64,000 bases of DNA from Schizochytrium sp. TIO01 (lineage: Eukaryota > Sar > Bigyra > Thraustochytrida > Thraustochytriidae): positions 2,330,001 through 2,394,000 of the forward strand of contig SMSO01000036.1 in NCBI GenBank assembly GCA_004764695.1, given 5' to 3'. Below are positions 19,606 through 30,178 of this stretch, one piece after another. A program made the position numbers and the translations under genes. Below the pieces are notes generated by a model, which saw only the letters and a program-made list of their open reading frames with translations, searched no databases and had not been told where the DNA came from. Numbering within the stretch: position 1 is the first letter of the stretch; each line of letters starts with the position of its first letter.

Positions 19606-21432
19606 TCACGGCCGTGGAGCAAATGTACTGGAAGCTGATGTAGGTCGAGAAGTCGTTAATTTAACCATAAGTGGAGATGCTTCGCTGAGGTTTGATTGAC
19701 GTCCTGATAATGGTGGGTTCCAATCAAAAGATCCAATATCTTGCTGAGTTTGAGAGCTCGCAGAGCTGGGGCGACGACCTGACAATGGGCCGTGAGAGTC
19801 ACCATTATTCATGGTAGAAATCCCAAGGGGCACAACAGGCTGCATAGACATCATTCCAGGCAAAGGCCCACCAAGTGGGGAAAAGGTACCCATGAGGCTA
19901 CTTAGCCTGGCAAGGTCTGGACAAATTTGAAAAAAGACGGATAGCTTGCCCTGGTCATTAAGAGAATTCCATGCTGCGAGTGCCTGGTCTTCCAGCTCGT
20001 TCTGACGACGACGATCAGCCTGTTTCATTGATCCTCGCCGACTATGGCGATCTCCACTCCTATCTACACCCATTACAGCGCGGCTTAAGTGGTCATTTGG
20101 ACTGAGCGAAACATCGTCTGACATACTTGAGGAAGATCTACTCAAAGCTTTACTGCCAAGCATTGGGATTCCACGTGATGAAACATCATGCAAACCGTCC
20201 CCCATGCTTGTGTGTGGCCGTTTTACACCTCGGTTAAACTGTGGTGAAGAGTCCATAGAATGTGACGGCTCACGAGCAAGTGAGCGTAGAGGGTCTCCCT
20301 GGTCATCTGCCAATCCTCCAGAGAATGGATTTTCCTGCTTTTCTTGGGCCAGAACAAAAGCTTTCAGATCAACAGGCGTGAAGGGAGGGTAGTAGTTACC
20401 CGTAATGCCAAAGTTCTCAACTGCAAGTTTACGTTGGTCGCTATACCTCTTGTCATGGTCCTTGATAACATCCTTCCGACGATCGCCGCCACCCTTCACA
20501 AACTGATGATTAAATTTACTCAGAATTTTGAACGCACGTGTTCGTGCACAATTTTCTACGCGAGCAGGAGCCTCCAGAGCAGCTCTGCCTTGGGCATCTG
20601 CGCGTTCAAGAAGTTCTGCTGCCTGCTGTGCTGACTCAAGAGAGTCTGTAGCGGTTAAGTGAGCCTGGTTGTGGCGAATTGGGTCACGGAGACGGACGAC
20701 GGCGTGAAAGATGTTCATTTTGCGTGGAATGCTCGAATCGCGATCGCACTGCATTGTAACAAGAATTCGCAAAGGGCTACCAACTTTATAAGGACCTACC
20801 ATGGCGTTCACTTGCGCCACTGGGGAAGCCTTGGGCCCTTGGCGACCCAGGTCGACAAATTTAATGCGTTGATCTTGTGGCAATGGCCATCCCTGTGTGA
20901 CAAAGGTTTGAACCACTTGGTCTTGCCGCACGAGATCAATCGCAAGTCGTGCAAGCGTGAAGTGAAGCTCCTGATCCTTTGGCAAAATCAGCAAAAACGA
21001 AAACACAAGCCAGGACCGACCTGCCAGACTCTTAAAGACTTCATGAGGTGGCTCGTGCTCGATAAGCACATCAAGCGAGCGATCCTCAGGAGGCATCGAC
21101 TGTGCAATGACGCGAAGAAGCTGTTGGTCTCCGGGAAGATCAGTACTTACATCAAAACCTGCAGGCTCGTCGTCTTCATTGTGATTATTTTCGTCGCTGC
21201 TGGAGCATTCACCATCATTGTTGCGAGTCTCACCAACCTGTACAGCAACTGCTTCTTCAAGCTGATCACTCCCTTCAACATTGAACAGTCGCTGCATTGC
21301 AAGAGTCTGATCGAAGTCTTCCGCCTCGATGCCCATATGTTTGGCAGAGATATTGGGCTGCACGTCCAAGTTGGGCTGGATGGGGATATTCTCCTGTTGT
21401 GGTTGCATCATGGGATCCACATAAGACGCCAT
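19606..21432 (-). CDS. Hypothetical protein with a conserved-looking central domain and Ser-rich tail
   Basis: This 608-residue protein is from no family I recognise. Residues 1-120 are acidic and Gln-rich. Residues 130-260 look folded, with alternating hydrophobic strands (WLVFSFLLIL, RLAIDLV, VVQTFVTQGW, LRILVTMQCDRD, HAVVRLRDP). Part of this region (a D-x6-VVQ-x-F pattern) loosely resembles the orphan domain of the genes at 17.8 and 29.7 kb, but the match is too weak to claim homology. Residues 265-365 are helical and Ala/Glu/Lys-rich. The tail (370-608) is Ser/Pro/Asn/Gln-rich and probably disordered. This architecture is common in transcriptional regulators, but no DNA-binding motif is seen. 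The ATG at 21432 has a G at +4. Confidence 0.75.
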   Translation of the reverse strand: MASYVDPMMQPQQENIPIQPNLDVQPNISAKHMGIEAEDFDQTLAMQRLFNVEGSDQLEEAVAVQVGETRNNDGECSSSDENNHNEDDEPAGFDVSTDLPGDQQLLRVIAQSMPPEDRSLDVLIEHEPPHEVFKSLAGRSWLVFSFLLILPKDQELHFTLARLAIDLVRQDQVVQTFVTQGWPLPQDQRIKFVDLGRQGPKASPVAQVNAMVGPYKVGSPLRILVTMQCDRDSSIPRKMNIFHAVVRLRDPIRHNQAHLTATDSLESAQQAAELLERADAQGRAALEAPARVENCARTRAFKILSKFNHQFVKGGGDRRKDVIKDHDKRYSDQRKLAVENFGITGNYYPPFTPVDLKAFVLAQEKQENPFSGGLADDQGDPLRSLAREPSHSMDSSPQFNRGVKRPHTSMGDGLHDVSSRGIPMLGSKALSRSSSSMSDDVSLSPNDHLSRAVMGVDRSGDRHSRRGSMKQADRRRQNELEDQALAAWNSLNDQGKLSVFFQICPDLARLSSLMGTFSPLGGPLPGMMSMQPVVPLGISTMNNGDSHGPLSGRRPSSASSQTQQDIGSFDWNPPLSGRQSNLSEASPLMVKLTTSRPTSASSTFAPRP

Positions 21433-22888
21433 CGCGGCCAGAGCTGAGTTGACTAATCTACGCTAGCGTGTTTTGAGAATTCTTGCCTGTCCTGGGTAAA
21501 GGTCAGCAACAAATTCTTGTCTTTGCAACTAGCTTGGTCTTGAGCTGCTGTAGTGCCGTTATCAACCGTCGTCTTGGATTCCCGGTTTGCCCCAAAAGAA
21601 CTTTCAACAGACCCGATTCTCTCGTGGGCTTTGACTGATCAAGTCGAAACGAATGTGCTCGGTGTCGTACCAATTATACGTCCACTTTATGGGTAGTGTA
21701 TGCCTTCTTCTAAATTCGCCCAGTCTTTGGGGTCCGCAAAAATGTTTGTTATGCAAGTGAAAGCCAATTCGCAATCAACCGCCCAAATTTGCGTGTGCGC
21801 CTGCGTGGTGATATTGTCTCCGTCAGTGCAATCAATCAAAGGTCTTCGGGGCCCTCTCTCCAGATCCCCGAGACCACAACCAAATGCTCACTGCAGCTGG
21901 TTCGTACTTGGAGATAAGTTTTGGCGCTAACTCGAATCACGAAAGCGTTATCTCTATGATAATATAGTATATATAGATAAGAAGGGAAAGCAATGAAACA
22001 GAGAGAAAACAAAAACAACAAAAGAAACAACAACCTCAGCTTTGCCTGGCTTCGCGAGCGTCTGGACAGCGTTCGCAAGACACGGGGGGAGGCAGTCCGT
22101 GCAAAGAACCTGGCAGCCCGCAAGCGATCGATGGGGCCTGGTTGTGGCTAGCTCGCGATGGGCGTGCGTGGGACGCGGCTGCGGTCTCGATTCTCGATTC
22201 AAGTTCTCAAACACAACGTTCGCATGGGCGTACAAATGGCCCTCGCAGAGTTTACCCCAGTGGTCCTCAGAGGAGGCCTCCACAGTTCTCTCAATGACCT
22301 CTTCCTCTCAACAGGTAAACCTTGTATTCATCCAGAGGGAGGTTTTTGAGAGATGATGCCTTTTTAGGCCAGTGTGTCTCCGACACAGCCTCCACTGAGC
22401 TCAATTAAATACTTGTGAGACAGTTCTTTAAGTTTGGACGGTTTTGAAGTGAGAAGAGTGTGAGGGGGTAGATTTATAAAAAGTTTCAGAGGAGAGGCCT
22501 GCACACTGGGAGGGCTGTTCTGGGATTGCGAGGGTAAAAGAACGCCGCTCCTATAGTCCCTTAATCGAGGCGTTCCAAGTTATCTCGCCTCTTAGGCGTC
22601 GCTAAAGGAGTCCTACCGCCTGTTGCTGAGACGGAGGCGCCGCCAGTCTTGGAATTCGACGCTTTCTCGCACTCGTTGCGTTCTCGCCACGGAGGTTACT
22701 CTCAGGCCAAGGAAGGCCGGGCTGACACAAACCTCCCTGAAGCACACCGCCACTGACTTGCGGGAGTGGGATGCGTGCCACCTCCATTGGCGGGGGTGGG
22801 TAGGTTTGGCAGGGTCCCTCGAACTCCTTCACTCTGCAAGAACTGCACTGCCATTGGTTGGTTTACATTATTATGTAGTGTAAAACAC

Positions 22889-22911
22889 ATATGACCGTTG
22901 AACGGTCATAT
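22889..22911. repeat. Perfect 23-bp palindrome
   Basis: The arms ATATGACCGTT and AACGGTCATAT are perfect 11-base complements around a single G. The site lies at the edge of a GC-rich patch (22.4-22.9 kb). It could be a protein-binding operator-like site or the trace of an element end; neither is shown. Confidence 0.9.
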
Positions 22912-23190
22912 TTCCTGGAGTGCTTGACCTCAAGACCTACCGCGATTCGCAGGCTACGCTACGAAGAGCTCGCCCGCTTGCTTGCTTTCTTGCTTGCCTG
23001 CTTGCTTTCTTGAAACATCCTCCACGAAGATGGGCGCGAAGGCGGTGAGCGCGTCGAGCATCCATGTCTTCGGCTTCGGTCGAGCGAGATTGGACATCTG
23101 ATAACGAGGGACCAATAGGCAAGTACGCAGTAGAACTCCACTAGGCCACGGAGCAACCCCTCGCTTGCTACTTCTGCTTCTTGCTGCAGG

Positions 23191-23222
23191 TAGATAGATG
23201 GATAGATGGATAGATGGATAGA
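23191..23222. repeat. (GATG/GATA)n microsatellite
   Basis: About four units of an eight-base GATAGATG pattern in gene-free sequence. Confidence 0.85.
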
Positions 23223-23680
23223 GAGATTCACGTCACTCCTCTCAGGCTCTCCGCCGTGTCACTCGCATGTGAGCAGAGCAGTTTAGTTCGGCTTGGAGAG
23301 GGCTCTTGGTGGCCCTACGCTTCTGCATGCAAGCCCTGACTTGCTTCACTCACGAGTGCGCTGCAGTGGGTGGAACAATTAGAACGCGGCGATTGCATGC
23401 TCAATGATTGGTGGCAGCTTCCCGCTTGGAGGACCTGATGCGTAACGGCAGCGAAGCGTATCTTAAGTGCTGTGATGGGATGAAGTCGCAGGCCGTCTTA
23501 GCGCTGGCTGGGCTGAAGAGCAGCGGGGTGACCGGGGCAGGCAGAGGCCACGATCAGTAATTCGGACATACATACCATGGTCCAACAATACCACCCAGCT
23601 TTTTATGGCAAGGGATTGTTTGATATATGACGAAGAAAGCGCAACGGAAGCGCCAGAGCAGCGGCTCTCGAGTGATCAGT

Positions 23681-23769
23681 GTTGAAGAGTATTGAAGAGT
23701 ATTGAAGAGTATTGAAGAGTATTGAAGAGTATTGCAGAGTATTGAAGAGTATTGAAGAGTATTGAAGAA
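23681..23769. repeat. Decamer tandem repeat (ATTGAAGAGT)n
   Basis: Nine nearly identical ten-base units (first GTTGAAGAGT, sixth ATTGCAGAGT, last partial). On the minus strand the repeat is open in all frames, which creates artefactual polypeptides rich in Ser, Leu, Asn and Thr. Confidence 0.95.
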
Positions 23770-23954
23770 GTGAGCTCCAACATGAAAACACGCGAGACAG
23801 CTAGGTTCTTCGAGCAAAGGCATCTGACACTAGATTGCCTGCTTTTGGTGCGAAGAACGGTGCTGCACCACTTATTACTAGTATGTATGCGATTATTATT
23901 ATTATTAATTTTGAAAATTTGTCTTCCATATTTAATAACCAATTCTTGAACGCT

Positions 23955-24555
23955 GAGAACATTATTGCGCCTACTAGGAATATGTAAAAAGTTTGTCTAG
24001 AACTTTTAAAGAATCGGCCATCCTATTTACAATAGCTAGTATTTCTTTGGCACGGAGAACATTAGGCAGTGCCATGAAATAAAACTTAAATAATATACAT
24101 ATATTGGGCGAATTCAGGTAGCTCAGGAACTATAGTATGCAATCTCCTCCTTTGGACTTTATCAATTTACCAGCACGTATTGCGCCAACATGATCAACGC
24201 GTCTCATGAAAAGACACAACTTATTTAAAAGCTCAAAATCACTCTCCTTTTTTACATGCTTGAGAAATTGACAAGATTTTGATTATAAACGAATTCGTTT
24301 GCGTCATCGTGATTCTTTCAAATTGTGCATCTTATTCGTTCAAGGCAAATGCGTGCGTCATGTGCTCGTGTCAACAGCACTAATTCATGTGATGAAAATG
24401 CGGGCCAGAATTATCTGTTCAGAATTATTTATTTTCACAAAACTAACTTGAATTCAATTGTTGCTCGGTTTAAAAAGATTCCAATTTGCTAATTTATCTC
24501 TCTATTGAAGAGAGGCTTTTGACACATATGTGAGGCCTCTACGATTATGTCCTAG
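23955..24555. mobile_element. Repeat copy 1 with Helitron-like 3' end
   Basis: This 601-bp AT-rich copy is repeated immediately downstream (24566-25250). Homology starts around GAGAACATT and ends exactly at CTAG (24552-24555). A stem with arms AGAGGC and GCCTCT (24511-24540), holding an inner CACATATGTG palindrome, ends 11 bases before CTAG. A hairpin about 10-12 bases before a terminal CTRR is the hallmark of a Helitron 3' end. There is no coding capacity, so it would be non-autonomous. The base after CTAG is C and not the expected T, which weakens the call. Confidence 0.45.
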
Positions 24556-24565
24556 CACAAACGCG

Positions 24566-25250
24566 GAGAACATTATTGCGCATACTAGGAATATGTAAAA
24601 AGTTTATTGACAACTTAGAGAATCCGCGATCCTATTTACAATAGCTAGTGTTTCTTTGGCACGGGCGGAGAACATTGTTGCTCTTACTAGGAATATGTAA
24701 AAAGTTTATTAGAGAATCTGCCATCCCATTTGCAATAGATGGTTCTTTGGCACGGAGAACATTAAGCATGCCATGAAATGAAACTTAAATAATATACATA
24801 TATTGGTAGAATTCAGGTATCTCAGGTAATATAGTTTGAAATCTCCTCCTTTGGACTTTATCAATTTACCAGCGCGTCAACATGATCAACACGTCTCATG
24901 AAAAGACACAACTTATTTAAAAGCTCAAAATCACTCTCCTTTTTTACATGCTTGAGAAATTGACAAGATTTTGATTATTATAAACAAATACGTTTGCGCC
25001 ATCGTGATGCTTTCAAATTGTGCATCTTATTCGTTCAAGGCAAATGCGTGCGTCATGTTCTCGTGTTAACAGCACTAATTCATGTGATGAAAATGCGGGA
25101 CAGAATTATCTGTTCAGAATTATTTATTTTCACAAAACTAACTTGAATTTAATTGTTGCTCTGTTCAAAAAGATTCCAATTTGCTAATTTATCTCTCTAT
25201 TGAAGGGAGGCTTTTGACACATATGTGAGGCCTCTGCGATAATGTCCTAG
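24566..25250. mobile_element. Repeat copy 2 with Helitron-like 3' end and an internal 102-bp duplication
   Basis: This is a second direct copy of the 23955-24555 unit, differing by scattered substitutions and small indels. The first 102 bases are duplicated (GAGAACATT at 24566, again at 24668, and once more at 24755; copy 1 has it at 23955 and 24055). The 3' hairpin (GGAGGC/GCCTCT, one wobble) again ends 11 bases before CTAG at 25247-25250, after which the two copies share nothing. Head-to-tail tandem copies are known for Helitrons. It has no open frame of note. Confidence 0.45.
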
Positions 25251-25613
25251 AAATTTCCTCGCTTTTATCTTCTTCGCAGTCAGGGGTACCGTTTTGTCTT
25301 GGACGCTGAAAATTTACACTTTACACTTTTCAATGAACTGAATGGTAATTTTATAATTTAATCTTTACTTCAAAGATTTCCATAAAAACAATATCTAGAT
25401 CTCTTTTGCAACGCGCTTCTTCTCAAAGTAAGGCGCTTTGGCGGGTTGATATCAATAATCACAGTTGGCCGCGCCGCCGAGCCACTAGATGATTCGAGTA
25501 GCCACTTTGATTAACAACTCAGCCAAGGACATATCTTCCTCTGTGCAGGTGCGGGTTGTTCGTTGTGAACGCGCTGCCTCAAAGAGACAATACTGACACC
25601 GAACTCAAGTCTC

Positions 25614-25866
25614 TTGTTTGTTTGTTTGTTTGTTTGTTTGTTTGTTTGTTTGTTTGTTTGTTTGTTTGTTTGTTTGTTTGTTTGTTTGTTTGTTTGTTTG
25701 TTTGTTTGTTTGTTTGTTTGTTTGTTTGTTTGTTTGTTTGTTTGTTTGTTTGTTTGTTTGTTTGTTTGTTTGTTTGTTTGTTTGTTTGTTTGTTTGTTTG
25801 TTTGTTTGTTTGTTTGTTTGTTTGTTTGTTTGTTTGTTTGTTTGTTTGTTTGTTTGTTTGTTTGTT

Positions 25867-25926
<60 letters not shown>

Positions 25927-26001
25927 TTTCTTTTTCTTTTTCTTTTTCTTTTTCTTTTTCTTTTTTCTTTTTCTTTTTCTTTTTCTTTTTCTTTTTCTTT
26001 T
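25614..26001. repeat. Compound microsatellite: 62 TTTG, 15 TTTC, then TTTTTC units
   Basis: TTTG repeats run without interruption from 25617 to 25864 (62 units), then 15 TTTC units to 25924, then about a dozen T5C units to 26001 with one six-T unit. All frames are open, giving spurious peptides of Phe-Val-Cys-Leu. The lack of any substitution points to recent or ongoing expansion. The reported length may be limited by read assembly. Confidence 0.98.
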
Positions 26002-26112
26002 CTCACCTGTTTGCGTACCCCACGCCGCGCTTCCTAACTACACCTACCAAATTTTCAAGTTAGTTAAGCATTTTGCAGCTTAAACTGCTGAAGGGAGAAA
26101 GGTCGGTAAGCT

Positions 26113-26130
26113 GGGCCCAAAATTGGGCCC
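26113..26130. repeat. Short perfect inverted repeat
   Basis: The arms GGGCCCAA and TTGGGCCC are separated by two bases, 110 bp after the microsatellite. Its function is unknown. Confidence 0.85.
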
Positions 26131-26865
26131 GCCAATCTTTACGCCTAACCAACATGAGACATAGGCTTCCATGATCGATTCCTACGCACGTTCAAACAGG
26201 CTCCTTTTCTGCAGGTGCTATTATCCACTGCTTACGAGCGCTCCGAACTTTAAAAATGTTGCTTCTTTTTTTTTTAAGTCTCCTCAGACCCTTCAGCTTG
26301 ACGACCTTCAAATCCTCGGCTATCTAATAAAAGAAAAATTTGTTAAAATGGAACCAATTACTATTTAAATTTAATAAATAAAAAAAATCGAACTTTAGAA
26401 AAATCTTTATATCGAAGTGAAAAGGTGATTAGCAAGAGCGGTTGAAAGCAGTAGAAGATCCATGGGACCGCAATGAAGCAGCTCGTTCTCTAATGCAAGA
26501 TGCATCTTCATCAGGCACAGTGTAGCAAAAGACCATCAAGAACACCTTTCAGGAAATCTGAGAAGCAGGATTAGTTTGGTAGTTAAACTTTTTTTTTTTT
26601 TCCGAAAAGTTTCAGTTCATTTTGCAAACAATCTTGGCATTTCAAAAAAAAAAAAAAGCTTTAATAATAAAATCGAATTTGAAGAATATGAAAGCAATTC
26701 CCAAACGCTTGAACTGTCCTTTCCTAGATATTAAGCAAGAAGAGTACTGCTAGGCTTTACCTAGTATAATTCGGTGCGACCCCTTCGCATGCGAAACAGC
26801 GCGTACAGAGAATACATACATCTGAATAGTCACTGTTAAATCTCGTGAGTGTCTCTGGTACAATC

Positions 26866-27237
26866 ATGACAGATCAACGGCATAACCAACTAAATGCCCG
26901 CAGATCCGCTGATCCTCCTCAGCACCTGGGCTCACAGGGCTTGGGAGATTGTCCAACTTCAAGCCTTGGGAGAACCAATCTGTCCTTCGACCAAGGAAAC
27001 TATCAGCAGAAACCTTGGCCAAAAAGACAAGGGTACCTGTCTACGAACCAACAAGAACACCAGCAACAAAACCCCAGACTCCAGCCACTATCCTTCACGT
27101 GTTTTCGTTCGGAACCAGGTAGCTCCTGGAAAACTGCCGAAAGCACGTCTGACATGAATGAGTTCAACGGCGTGAAAGCTCCCCTGGTAGCTTCCCATAT
27201 TGACTGCTCTTCCCCCAACACTTCAACAATTTTCCCC

Positions 27238-27269
<32 letters not shown>

Positions 27270-29313
27270 TAATTTCACGGAACCGATTAACAACGTCTAT
27301 TTGGAAGGCATACTTCAGAGTACGGATGGTCAGCATGGATTCCCTGACCCGATTGAGTTAATTAATTTTGACGAAGATTTGCTCTTTCCAATTTCTGCTC
27401 CGACTTTTGAGGTTTCAAGTTCTGATTCACACCAATTCGAATTGGATTTCCTAAATATTTTGAATAGCACTCCAGATCAAATTTCAGAAGGAACACCAAT
27501 GCACTCTGATGTCCCTATCTGTAACCCACGCAACCCGAGACCACAAAATACTATCAAAACCAAGGCATCAGTACCTGAGGTTTCTGCAACCTACGATGTA
27601 AGATATACATTGGTAGAGGCAGGACAAAATCATAATCTCTCCCATACCACAATCCAAGTTCCCGGTGTTGTGGTACAACCTACATCAACAATGTGGTATG
27701 CGTTCCCTCGTAAAACAGGAGAAGGATTACGCACACAACTTGTAGTCATTATGCTTCATCCTGGTACCAAACTCAGTGACTATGTTCTTGACGTCGTTTC
27801 TGATCTATCAGCTACACCGCGTACCCGAGCAGCACCAGCAGTGCTCGTACAAGGAGAAGAAGAACAGCAAACCAGTACAACAGATGAAGCTGTACTGCAA
27901 CGTTTTACTTTTACGCAAAAGGAACATATTTTATCTGGAAGCGGGTCCAGTAGCACTTACGACAGCGACGCAACAGAAAATTCAGAACAAATGATAAACG
28001 CCAGAGCTGCCGGTCTGCCATTTGCAGGTGTCACCGATATTATTCAACGTGGATGTGCAGCTTTGATCCAGTTGATTGCTTCCACTAAGCCAGGCAAAAC
28101 CAGTGGCAACAAGTTCTTCTTTGTTTTACGTCCGATCGCAGGCAGGTCAGAAAGTAGGATGCACCCAATTGTTACCGACTCATTCACGAAATATTCCAAG
28201 ATTCGTGATCCGTATTCTCGATCAGAAAAAAAGCAACCTACTAGCACAGGAAAACAGCCTCGTTTTAATCGTTTTCGCAGCCAAAATGATCAGCATTTAT
28301 CGCGAATCAGCGAGATAAAGTCATGGTTTAACAGCGCAAGCTTTCCTGAAGGCAAGCCTCCTTTTTTACATAATTGGCGAGACATTCATAATAAAAATGA
28401 TCTGTCGTTGTTGAAGAAAAGAAAAGCATCGGACGGTGCTATTGACGCCTCGCGTTCGCCAGCAAATCAGGCTCCGGAAAGGCAACCGGATGAATTCGGC
28501 ATTTCTATGCCGTCCTCGAAGAGACAAAGAACATCCACGAGTGGGCCAGATTATACAGATCATGCCACTCGTTTTCAACCGAGCCCTTCCACTGGGGCGA
28601 CTGGGGCAACTAGTACTTCGCGCTCTCTAGAATATCGGGCTGATCAAGATTATCTCGGGTCGCTCTCGCCTCTTGATCTCAACTCTCTGTTACCCGACGA
28701 AGACGATGATACTTCTTACCAACCATTTAGCAGTCAGAGGCGCCAATCCAAGATCTCGAATAAAAGTAGTCCTGACCAAAACATCAAACATTCTAAAGGT
28801 CTTGTCACTCCTAATTACAATGACAATAGAACTATGCTCGGATGGGAAGATAGACCAGTCTCCCCAACAAAACATACAAGTGCTGTCACACGTCACTGGC
28901 AACAAGAGAGAAGCTTCAGACGTGAACTTTCAGTGTCCCTAGCATGCCCACGTGCTTCAACCCACCATTCAACTTCTTCAGGTAGCTTGCATAATATATT
29001 GATGGGAGCCTTCCGTGCGCTCGTTGCTCAACTTATGCGAACACCAGGCTTTGTTACCGATGACCTTGCCATGTGGGACACTATCCAGGCTATCCTAGGA
29101 GCATGCTTGCAACAGCGTCATTATTTGGATCATCCTAATCAGATGAGAGCTTTGGCTCAAAAGTTGAAGTTCAGTATTCAGAGTACCCAAGAGCTGATGG
29201 ATGCCTGTGACAAGTTCTTGGAAGCTCTGAAGAGCCTTCTCGAAAGCGAGAATGATACGACGGACTTGTGCACAGCTGCCCGAAAATATGTATATAAAAA
29301 TCTACGACAATAA
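26866..29313 (+). CDS. Hypothetical protein with polyQ tract
   Basis: This 815-residue protein is from no family I recognise. The frame opens at a GTG (26845); the first ATG, at 26866, is taken as the start. An N-terminal low-complexity region contains a Gln tract (about residues 124-134, encoded by CAG/CAA at 27238-27268). A possible folded core spans about 235-470: TTIQVPGVVV, LRTQLVVIMLHPGTKLSDYVLDVV, and GCAALIQLIASTKPG followed by NKFFFVLRPIAG. A basic region near 500-560 (KKRKAS, SSKRQRTS) looks like nuclear localisation signals. The C-terminus (about 700-815) is a helical domain with SIQSTQELMDACDKFLEALKSLL. PolyQ plus nuclear signals suggest a nuclear regulator, as an inference. It is divergent in sequence from, but architecturally similar to, the 608-residue protein at 19.6 kb. 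Confidence 0.8.
27238..27268 (+). repeat. CAG/CAA repeat encoding a Gln tract
   Basis: About ten CAG/CAA codons in frame within the hypothetical protein gene, giving a run of Gln ending in His-Asn. Confidence 0.95.
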
Positions 29314-29650
29314 AGGAGGCACCAAGACAGTCTCGAAAGTTGCCAATACTTTTCTTGGTACCTTAGAATGTAGAAAACCAAGCTATCTCTTAAAGTAAAA
29401 ACAGTGCCATTATTATTTTCCTACGTTACTTCAGGAATTCATAAGGAAAATTATCCTTCCTTGTGATTTCAATTATCTATCGCCAAAGTCTGGAGATATT
29501 TGTAAACGCAACTTTGTCTTGCTCTACTGCTGCTTTCGTGGCTCTTTGTATATGAAATGGTCATAAGGCTTTGAGAAAGGCTTGGTGCCCAGAACAGCTC
29601 ATCCCAGAGTGAGAGAGGCTACAGTAGCAAAATCGCTACGTTATTGCAAT
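29314..29650. other. Convergent intergenic gap
   Basis: 3' flanks of the polyQ protein gene and of the orphan-domain gene, which converge. No frame or repeat of note. Confidence 0.55.
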
Positions 29651-30178
29651 TCAAGCCTCGGTAGGCTCTGCGCTTGGAATTGAAGCCCCGCCCACAGCCT
29701 GCACAGGCTGGTGATTCTCCTGATTTGATTTTCTGCCCAGCATAGCATTGACAGCATTCAAAGACGTTGGCACGAGCTCCGAGTCCACATAAGATCCATC
29801 AGCGGTGATGCGAAATAGATATCTTCCTTGAAGGTCCCCACGCTTGCTGGTGAAGAGAAAGATCAACTTACTCTTATTCTGGTGATGCTGGATGACCGAG
29901 GCCGTTGTGAAGACGACCCCGCGTACGAGTCCTGGGAGCTCTCTGAGTAGCAGCTGGTTGTTTTTGTTTCTTGACACCAAGAATTGTTGCACGACGGCTT
30001 TGTTTTCCATATCCAAAACATTCACCAGTGCGTTATGCATAGGTCTGTTCTCTTTAGCATTGACTACCACGACGAATTTATTTCCTTCATCTGCATCGTC
30101 CATGATCTGGTCCTTATCCACACGCTCCGTTTCTAAGGTTTGGACTTCCTCTTGGCTTGACCCATCTTCGCCTGCCAT
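29651..30178 (-). CDS. Orphan protein, homologous to the gene at 17795-18421
   Basis: This 175-residue protein runs from the ATG at 30178; the frame extends to a TTG at 30217, but MAGEDGSSQ in an AGGATGG context is the likely start. Residues 1-34 are acidic. Residues 35-135 form a compact, β-rich domain (FVVVVNAKENRP, LVNVLD, VVQQFLV, LLLRELPGL, VVFTTASVI, KLIFLFTSKRG, YLFRITADGS) that aligns with residues 95-197 of the product of 17795-18421, with many identities at fixed spacing. The tail is Asn/Gln/Pro-rich. The function is unknown. The pair lies about 11 kb apart in the same orientation and brackets two other unknown proteins. Confidence 0.72.
   Translation of the reverse strand: MAGEDGSSQEEVQTLETERVDKDQIMDDADEGNKFVVVVNAKENRPMHNALVNVLDMENKAVVQQFLVSRNKNNQLLLRELPGLVRGVVFTTASVIQHHQNKSKLIFLFTSKRGDLQGRYLFRITADGSYVDSELVPTSLNAVNAMLGRKSNQENHQPVQAVGGASIPSAEPTEA

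Larger units (their letters stand above)
21433..26865. other. 5.4-kb repeat-bearing gap without genes
   Basis: From 21.4 to 22.3 kb lies the 5' flank of the 608-residue gene. From 22.4 to 23.5 kb the sequence is GC-richer and contains a perfect palindrome at 22889-22911. A decamer repeat follows at 23681-23769, a tandem duplication with Helitron-like ends at 23955-25250, a compound microsatellite at 25614-26001, and AT-rich sequence to 26.8 kb. Frames in this region are repeat artefacts or short. Confidence 0.6.

Noticed and set aside
20659-21447. Plus-strand 262-codon frame inside the 608-residue gene
   Set aside because: It is antisense to a frame with a good ATG and domain-like strands; it shows no domain.
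25556-26083. Frames of Phe-Val-Cys-Leu or Lys-Gln-Thr-Asn repeats
   Set aside because: They translate the TTTG/TTTC microsatellite on either strand, open in every frame.
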